Program-made: the position numbers and the translations under genes
Notes under the pieces: model-generated
Databases searched by the model: none
Seen by the model: only the letters and a program-made list of their open reading frames with translations
Told to the model about the DNA's origin: nothing
Assembly: GCA_949282725.1 (NCBI GenBank)
Contig: CASDPP010000001.1
Span: forward strand, 1 to 64,000
Direction: 5' to 3'
Length of the DNA stretch: 64,000 nt
DNA from: an uncultured Mycoplasmataceae bacterium
GTDB taxonomy: Bacteria > Bacillota_I > Bacilli_A > Mycoplasmatales > Mycoplasmoidaceae
Shown here: piece after piece, positions 56,895 through 64,000 of the stretch
Layout of the letters: every line of letters begins with the position of its first letter
How positions within the stretch are numbered: position 1 is the first letter of the stretch

Positions 56895-58580
56895 ATGAAT
56901 AGAATCAAAACAATTAATAAATTATTAAGCTCTTTAACATTATTAAGTCCTTTAGCAGGTATTGGATTTAACAATCAATATCAAAACACACAAAATGTTA
57001 TTACAGAAAATAGTAAAGTATTAAATAATTATTTTTCATCAAATGCTCAAGAAAAAATGGGTGATATCTATGTTAATTTAGATGATACAGGAAAAATCAT
57101 TCAATCTTATGCGTCAGGAACAGGATCATTAATTATTGCTAATTATATTACGCAAATAGCAGATAATGCTTTTAAATCTTGTACAAACCTAACAGGAGAT
57201 TTAGTAATTCCATCTAGTGTAACAAGTATTGGACAACAAGCTTTTTGGACTACAAACATTACCTCATTAGATTTATCTAATGCCACAAGTTTAACAACTA
57301 TTGGAGATTATGCTTTTCGAAATTGCTCAAACATAACAGGAGATTTAGTAATTCCATCTAGTTTGACAAGTATTGGTGATGATGCTTTTTGTAATACAAA
57401 ACTTATTTCATTTAATGTTGATCAAAATAACACAGCATATTCATCAGCTACAAATTTGGGACCCAATGCAAAAGTATTAATATCAGGAACAGAAGGTATT
57501 TGAAAAGATGATTCGGTTACAGTTGCTGGATTGGCATTAGGTGACATTGTTATACCAAATACTATTACTTCAATAGCTCAAAAAGCTTTTGAATATACAA
57601 ATATCACCTCATTAGATTTATCTCAAGCTACAAGTTTAATCACTATCAAAGGAGATGGCTCGGGAGGAGAATCTGGCGCTTTTGCTGATTGCAAAGGTTT
57701 AACAGGAAATTTAGTAATTCCATCAAGTTTAACAACTATAGGACAATATGCTTTTTATGATACAAAAATTACATCACTAGATTTATCTCAAGCCACAAGC
57801 TTAACAGATATTTCTGGTCGTGCATTTTCAAAAACAAGTATTACTTCACTAGACTTATTACAAGCCACAAGCTTAACTACTATCGGACAACAAGTTTTTG
57901 ACCAGTGTTCAAGCCTAACAGGAAATTTAGTAATTCCATCTAGTGTAACAAGTATAGAGAATTATGCTTTTGCTGAAACAAAAATTACTTCATTAGATTT
58001 ATCTCAAGCAACAAATTTAATTGAATTAGCAGAAAGTACTTTTAAAAATTGCACAAATCTATCAGGAAATATAGTGATTCCATCTAGTGTGACAAGTATC
58101 AGTTATTCAACTTTTGCTTATACAAATATTAGCTCATTAGATTTATCTCAAGCAACAAGTTTAACTATCATTGCAAATTATGCTTTTGAACATTGTTCAA
58201 ATCTATCAGGAAATATAGTGATTCCATCTAGTGTGACAAGTATTGGTAATCAAGCTTTTGCTAATGTTACTTTAGATAATCTATATTTTTTATCAGAAAC
58301 ACAACCGTCGTTCGGTGTAGATTGACAACCAACAGTAACAGGTAAAATATATGTTCCAACAGAACAAGCAAAACAAAAGTATGCAACAGCACAAAACTTT
58401 AGTTTTGGTGAAGATCAAATAGAAATTGGTTTACCACCTGAACCAACTCCAAAAAAATCTAAAAATTGACTACCACTAATTCTAGGCTTATTAATTGGTA
58501 TAGGAATTCCAGTTATCTTAGCAATAGCATTTATTATTTGATATTTAACTAAAAAGAAAAAAACAACAGTTAAAATATAG
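56895..58580 (+). CDS. BspA-like LRR surface protein C
   Basis: 561 residues: leader MNRIKTINKLLSSLTLLSPL, two LRR blocks split by the spacer AYSSATNLGPNAKVLISGTEG, about twelve LRRs in all, tail FLSETQPSF...VPTEQAKQKYATAQNFSF. A membrane segment follows (LPLILGLLIGIGIPVILAIA) with KKKKTTVKI. The spacer region is nearly identical to the start of this window. Several UGA are Trp. It is the only cluster member with an ordinary TATAAT promoter, so it may be expressed steadily. Confidence 0.93.
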
Positions 58581-58585
58581 TAGAT

Positions 58586-58648
58586 AAAATAGGGTTGTAT
58601 CCCTATTTTTTACTACCCCTTGCTTTTTTTTTTTTTTTTGGTTAAAAT
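58586..58648 (+). promoter_or_regulatory. Terminator plus poly-T promoter of LRR gene D (T16, 17-nt spacer)
   Basis: AAAATAGGG/CCCTATTTT hairpin (58586-58609), ACTACCCCTTGC, T16 (58624-58639), GGTTAAAAT. TTGCTT (58620-58625) and TAAAAT (58643-58648) are 17 nt apart, as for gene B. Confidence 0.65.
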
Positions 58649-58669
58649 ATTTATGTAAATCAAAAGAAT

Positions 58670-59686
58670 ATGAAAAAAATCAAAACAATCAATAAATTAT
58701 TAAGTTCATTAACATTATTAAGTCCTTTATCAGGTATTGGATTTAATAATCAGTACCAAAACACACAAAAAGTTATCAATGAAAACAACAATAATTCATT
58801 AAATAATTATGTTATATCAAACATTGAACCGGTACAAATGGGAGATATTTGAGTGACTGTAGATAATTCAGACCCTGCAATTATTACTGGTTATTCATCT
58901 GGAACAGGAAAATTAGAAGTTGCTTCAAATATTACTGAAATAGGTGAAAATGCATTTGAAGAAAATCAAAACATCACCTCATTAGATTTATCTAATGCTA
59001 CAAGTTTAACTACTATTGGATATGGTGCTTTTAATAGTTGTAAAAAATTATCAGGTGATTTAGTGTTTCTTAAAAATATAAAAAAAATAGATTCCTATTC
59101 TTTTGTATCTGATGAACCACGTAACATGAATGTATATTTTTTTTCAGAAACACCACCAACATTTGGTGACTTTTGAAATCAATCATTAGCATTAAATAGT
59201 ATAGTATATGTTCCAACAGAAGGGGCAAAAGAAAAATATAAAGCTCAGCCTGGTTTTTATCATTTAACTGTTAAGTTACCTGGAGTTTTAGGTGATATAG
59301 AAATAAATGCAAATGAAAAAAGTTCAGGTTCAAAAAAATATACAATAAATTCAGAAGAAATATTTACACCGTCAACATGAGAAATAGAAATGACAGAGGG
59401 GAAGGAAAAACCAGATTGACTGTCAATTGATAATCAAGGATCATTATATTGAACAGATCAATGTGTTGAAGGAACATATAAATTCAAAATTAAATCAACA
59501 GATGATTTGTCAAAAAGTATTTATTCTTATCCGCTAAAATTAGTTATAAACCCGCTAATAAAACCAAAATCAAATACAGGATTAATTTTAGGTCTAGTAT
59601 TTAGTTTAGGTATTCCAATTATTTTAGTAGCAGGATTTGGAATTTGATATCTAACTAAAAAGAAAAAAACAACTGTTAAAATATAG
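58670..59686 (+). CDS. BspA-like LRR surface protein D (short)
   Basis: 338 residues: family leader, only two or three LRRs (SLDLSNATSLTTIGYGAF), tail FFSETPPTFGDF...VPTEGAKEKYKAQPGFYHL. An Ig/He_PIG-like domain follows (EIFTPSTWEIEM to EGTYKFKIKSTDD), then the membrane segment NTGLILGLVFSLGIPIILVAG with KKKKTTVKI. UGA at 58850 and elsewhere is Trp. With gene A it forms a sub-type carrying an extra domain. Confidence 0.9.
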
Positions 59687-59692
59687 TGAATG

Positions 59693-59741
59693 AAATAGGG
59701 TTAAAACCCTATTTTTATTACCCATTATTTTTTTGTTAAAA
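59693..59741 (+). promoter_or_regulatory. Terminator plus degenerate promoter cassette of LRR gene E (T7)
   Basis: AAATAGGGTT/AACCCTATTT hairpin (59693-59714) then ATTACCCATTA, a T-run of only 7 (59728-59734) and GTTAAAAT. The TTGC element is missing, so the cassette is recognisable but degenerate. Confidence 0.5.
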
Positions 59742-59763
59742 TATCTATATAAATATTAAAATT

Positions 59764-61227
59764 ATGAAAAAAATTAAAATAATTAACAAATTATTAAGTT
59801 CATTAACTTTATTAAGTTCATTAATTGGTATAGTATTTAATAATCAATACCAAAACACACAAAAAGTTATTACTGAAAATAATACTATATTAAATAACTA
59901 CTTTTTTAATCAAACCAACGAAGAACAAAGAACAATGGGAGATATAACTGTTACAGTTGATGAAACAACAATTACAGGAATTGTATCTTCATCAGGTAAA
60001 GGTAAATTAATAGTAGATTCTGACATTACTAAAATTGCTGATAATGCTTTTGCAAATTCCACAGATATTACCTCGCTAGATTTATCCAACACTACAAGTT
60101 TAACTACTATTGGGGATAATGCTTTTTTATCTTGCAAAAACCTAACAGGAAATTTAGTAATTTCATCTAATATAAATACTATTGGTATTGGTGCTTTTAA
60201 TAGCACAAACATCACCTCACTAGATTTATCAAAAGCTTATTCATTGATAAAAATTAGAAATGATGCTTTTTGTAGTTGTAAAAACCTAACAGGAGAATTA
60301 AATATACAAAACAATATTACAACAATAGAAGAACAAGCGTTTGCATACACTTCAATTAATTCCCTAAATCTAATTAATGCAACATTTTTAGAAGCAATAT
60401 TATCAAATGCATTTATGAACTGTTCAAATCTAACAGGAAATTTAGTAATTCCATCTAATGTTATAACTATTGGAACTAGTGCTTTTCAAAATACAAACAT
60501 CACCTCACTAGATTTATCTCAAGCTACAAATTTAACTATTATTGAAAGAGATGCTTTTTGTTCTTGTTCAAATTTATCAGGTAATTTAACAATTCCATCT
60601 AATGTAACAAATATTGGTCTTGGAGCTTTTCAAAATACAAACATCACCTCACTAGACTTATCTAATGCTAAAAGTTTAGTTGTTATAGGAGAAACAGCCT
60701 TTTCGTCTTGTACAAAACTATCAGGAGAACTAGTAATTCCAAAAAATGTTAAAATTATTAATGATAAAGCATTTTATAACACTTCAATTACTTATTTAGA
60801 TTTATCTAGAGCTAAAGCATTAACAACATTAGGATTTAATGTTTTTTCTAATTGTCCAAACTTATCAGGTGATCTAGTGATTCCAAGCAATATAGATGAC
60901 ATATCTCAAGAAGTTTTTGCACATGGTTCTAATTTCAATAATATATTTTTTTTATCTGAAACGCCACCCACATTTGGTGCATCTTGACAACCAACAGTAA
61001 CAGGTAAAATCTATGTCCCATCAGAAGCAGCTAAAGAAGCATATGCAATAGCACCAAATTTTAGTTTCAGCAAAGATCAAATAGAAATTAGCTTACCACC
61101 AGAATCAAAATCAAATACAGGATTAATTTTAGGTTTAGTATTTGGTTTAGGTGTTCCTGTTATTTTAGGTATAGTGTTTGGAATTTGATACTTATTTAAA
61201 AAGAAAAAAACAACAATTAAAATTTAG
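59764..61227 (+). CDS. BspA-like LRR surface protein E
   Basis: 487 residues: leader MKKIKIINKLLSSLTLLSSL, about fourteen LRRs in pairs, tail FLSETPPTFGAS...VPSEAAKEAYAIAPNFSF. Membrane segment NTGLILGLVFGLGVPVILGIV follows, with KKKKTTIKI. UGA is Trp. Repeat units such as ACAAACATCACCTCACTAGA recur here and in paralogues at DNA level, so recombination among copies is likely. Confidence 0.93.
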
Positions 61228-61384
61228 TTAAATATGGTTTATATTTCATATTTTTCATATTTCTTTACCAAAAAACAAAAATTTGTATACAAAATAAATT
61301 AAAATCTTTAATAAATTATTAAGTTTATTCAAATTTTATTAATTTAATTAGTAGAGATTTTATTTTTAAATAAATTAATATTTG

Positions 61385-61430
61385 TATAATAGTGTTATGT
61401 AACATTAAATAATTTTTATATTTAATATTA
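61385..61430 (+). promoter_or_regulatory. pflA promoter with hairpin in the 5' leader
   Basis: TATAAT at 61385-61390. About 10 nt later, TAACATTAAATA (61400-61411) pairs with TATTTAATATTA (61419-61430) with one wobble. The ATG is at 61442, so unlike most promoters here there is an about 45-nt leader. I see nothing else certain in 61228-61441. Confidence 0.45.
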
Positions 61431-61441
61431 CTTAATTTTTC

Positions 61442-62179
61442 ATGGAAAAAGCATTACAATTTAAAATAGAATCATTTGGAGCAGTAGATGGGCCGGGGAT
61501 TAGATTAGTTATTTTTTTACAAGGATGTCCGCTACGTTGTATTTATTGTCATAATCCAGAATCACAAAGTTTTACTAATAAAGATGCAAAACAAATTACC
61601 ACTAAAGAAGTAATTGATTTATATGAAAAACATAAAACATTTTATGAAAATGGAGGTGGAATTACTTTATCAGGTGGAGAACCGTTAATTCATTTAGATT
61701 TTTGTCTTGAATTAGCAAAAATATGTTATGAGAAAAAAATTAATTTAGCACTAGATACTTCAGGTGCAACATTTAACAAGTTAAGTGAACCTAAATATTT
61801 AGAAATTACAAAATACCATCCATTATGAATTGTTGATATTAAACATATAAACCCTAAAAAACATGAAATGATATCTAAATCTAAACAACAGAATGAAATT
61901 AAATTAATTGAATTTTTAGAAAAAAATAAACAAAAATATTGAGTTCGTCAAGTATATTTACCTAACTACACCGATGATAAAAAAGATTTAGAAGACTTAG
62001 GCAAATTTCTTAAAAACAAAAAATATATGAGTCGATTTGAACTATTACCATATCATGAATTTGGTTTAGAAAAATATGAAACATTAGGTCGCAAATATCC
62101 ATTAAAAAACAAAACTCATGTCCCAACAAAAGAAGAGCTAAAATCAGCAATGCAGATTATTAATAAATACATGAAATAA
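61442..62179 (+). CDS. pflA: Pyruvate formate-lyase activating enzyme
   Basis: 245-residue radical-SAM protein. DGPGIRLVIFLQGCPLRC carries the cluster motif C-x3-C-x2-C (Cys29, 33, 36), followed by HNPES, ITLSGGEPL and LDTSGAT. It makes the glycyl radical on pyruvate formate-lyase, an oxygen-sensitive step of anaerobic pyruvate use. The lyase itself is not in this window. Two UGA are Trp. The next gene starts 1 base after the stop. Confidence 0.93.
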
Positions 62180-62180
62180 C

Positions 62181-64000
62181 ATGAAAAAAATATTTAAAAA
62201 AATTTCAACTTTATTAATAGGTTTTATTTTTTCAATTTGTTTTATTCCTTTTCTTAGTAGTTGTAAATCGACTAAGCAATATGCAGATATTATTTGCTTA
62301 AATGATTTTCATGGTTGATTAGAACAATCATCATCTGGTACTAATCCAAACAGAGCACCCACAATTGATGCTTTAATGTCTAAATATTTGGAAATTCAAA
62401 CAGAAGATACATCTTTAAATGCTAAAACTAATACAACATATTTTATCTTAAATGGTGATAATGCTCAAGGAACAGCAATTAGTAATTTATCAAACCCAAA
62501 AGGATATGCAACTTATCAATTATTAAAAGAATTTAGTCCACAATTTTCATCTGTTGGGAATCATGAATTTGATTGGGGACAAGATTATCTAGATTCATCA
62601 AAACAACAAGAATATATTCATGATACTTTTCAAGAAATGGGCGGGTTAGAATCTTTTTTAGCTTGTAATATTTTTAATGAAAATACAGATCAAATAGTAG
62701 ATTGAGTTAAACCATATTCTATTGTTAATATCAACAATATTAAAGTTGGTTTTGTAGGATATACAACATCTGAAACAGAAGAAACATCTTCCAAAATTAA
62801 TTTAGAAGGTTTAAAGTTTTATGATGGTACTAAACAAGATGGTCAACAAATTGTTCAAGATGCAATTGATTCATGTCGAAACGATGCAGATGTGGTAATT
62901 CTTTTGGCTCATGAAGGAGCTACAAAATTATCTACAGGAGAAATTGATCATGATTCATCCATCTTTAAATTAATCAATAATCTATCTGGCATTGATGCTT
63001 GCTTAAGTGCTCATACACATTTAAGTTATGTTGAAAATGCTTTAGATAAAGATAACAAAAACGTTTTAGTTGGTCAAGCAGGAAAATATGGTAATGAATT
63101 TCTACAAACAAAAATTTATCATGAAAAAAATCAATATTCAATTAAGATGAATGTTATCAATAATAACATAAATTATTCATTTAATCAGTTCCCTAATTGT
63201 CATAACCAAAAATTAAAAAATATTGATCAACAATATCAACAATTACAAAAAAACTTAGAACCTATTTTGCAGCAAACAAGAGGAAATTTTATCACAGATA
63301 AAGATTCTATCTATTACAATCAATCTTTAGATTGTATTACAATCCCTTATAAATCTGATTTAGAATATTTTCAAGATGCTCAGTTTTCTATTTCCGGTTC
63401 ATTAATGAATGAGTCTTTAGGATATGTCTTATCAAAATCAATATTAGATAAAATAGATATTTTTCCTGAATTATCTTCCATTAAAACACAAGTCACAGAC
63501 CCTAGTTTTAATGGTGTTGATATTGCAATGACTAATGATGGAGGAATTAGATCACAATTAAATGCAACAAAGAAAAATAGTGATTTTAATTTTGGAGTAA
63601 CAACAAGTAATTTATATGAAACAAGCCCTTTTGATAATACTACAGTTATTTGCAAAGTAAAAATTAAAGATATTAATGATTACTTTAATCAATATCGATT
63701 AGCTAATTCAGCAGATCCTTTTTGAAGTGATAAATATTTATTAGGATATCCAAACGGATCAACAGTGAGAACATCTAATCAAATTAAAATATTAGATAAA
63801 CAAACACATAGTCCAGTGGATGAAAATACTGATGTCTTTTTAGCTCTTAATCAATTTTTCTTTTTAGGTGGTGATAATTCTCGTTGAAACATTGCAGCCC
63901 AAGATAACCACTGAGAAATATCTTGCTTTACTGGACAAAATGATAAATGAGATATTTTTGCTGATGCTAGAAGTACGTTTATACAATACCTTTATGTTTT
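62181..64000 (+). CDS. 5'-nucleotidase / metallophosphoesterase lipoprotein (3' truncated by window end)
   Basis: At least 606 residues. The signal peptide ends in lipobox LSSC (Cys28). The metallophosphoesterase domain has CLNDFHGW, NGDNAQG, VGNHEFDWG, LLAHEG and SAHTHLSY. The C-terminal 5'-nucleotidase domain has MTNDGGIRSQL and a Phe-rich FFFLGGD segment. It would release nucleosides and phosphate outside the cell, useful to an organism that must import nucleosides and has a Pst system. UGA codons are Trp. Confidence 0.9.

Overview
The window comes from an AT-rich mollicute that reads UGA as tryptophan. Nearly every core gene is complete only if in-frame UGA codons are read through, and UGG is rare. 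Gene content (PTS, RNase J pair, DivIVA-type protein, RNase HIII, FtsK-like gene, pst operon with a fused permease) fits a mycoplasma of the pneumoniae/Ureaplasma/Malacoplasma side. A large BspA-like leucine-rich-repeat (LRR) surface family, a pyruvate formate-lyase activase, rubrerythrin, rubredoxin with an FprA flavodiiron protein, and a MEP-pathway gene point to an oxygen-sensitive mucosal or protist-associated species. 'Candidatus Mycoplasma girerdii' or a relative is a reasonable guess, but only an inference.

Layout. 1-773: 3' end of an LRR gene. 1-8.6 kb: CIRCE-controlled clpB and a sugar PTS block (EIICB, a double EIIA with a membrane anchor, EI). 8.6-14.8 kb: PAP2-like protein, then the leftward mnmG-rsmG-hypothetical-dut-PHP cluster and a YmdB-like phosphodiesterase. 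14.8-25.7 kb: an accessory, defence-like zone interleaved with housekeeping genes. It holds (i) a PP-loop/PAPS-reductase-like gene overlapping a DUF262-DUF1524 nuclease, (ii) a Panacea-type antitoxin with an unrecognised partner, and (iii) an adenine-methyltransferase-like gene overlapping a DUF262-HNH nuclease. FprA, rubredoxin, tRNA-Trp(CCA), pncA, a lipoprotein and ung lie between them. 25.7-38.4 kb: ybaB-recR, pst operon, RNase J-like, FtsK-like, ppa, rnhC, divIVA-like, tuf. 38.5-43.5 kb: two large secreted proteins behind matching inverted-repeat promoters. 43.5-49.8 kb: rplK-rplA and the conserved tsf-pyrH-frr-uppS-cdsA-dxr block. 49.8-53.4 kb: a heterodimeric ABC exporter. 53.4-61.2 kb: five LRR surface-protein genes with rubrerythrin inserted. 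61.4-64 kb: pflA and a truncated 5'-nucleotidase lipoprotein.

Main discoveries. (1) In both DUF262 nuclease modules the upstream modification-like gene is frameshifted at a simple repeat, G8 in one and (GA)8 in the other, while the overlapping nuclease gene is intact. This looks like a pair of phase-variable, modification-linked defence modules caught in the OFF state. (2) Three LRR genes share a promoter cassette with a T16-T20 run between -35-like and -10-like boxes. Two copies have a 17-nt spacer and one has 21 nt, which resembles an expression switch. A G6 run in one of these genes also decides whether the membrane anchor is read in frame. (3) Many genes have TATAAT only 6-10 nt before the start codon and no Shine-Dalgarno, so leaderless transcription looks common. 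(4) Several paralogues have lost catalytic motifs (RNase J-like, FtsK-like, one half of the ABC exporter).
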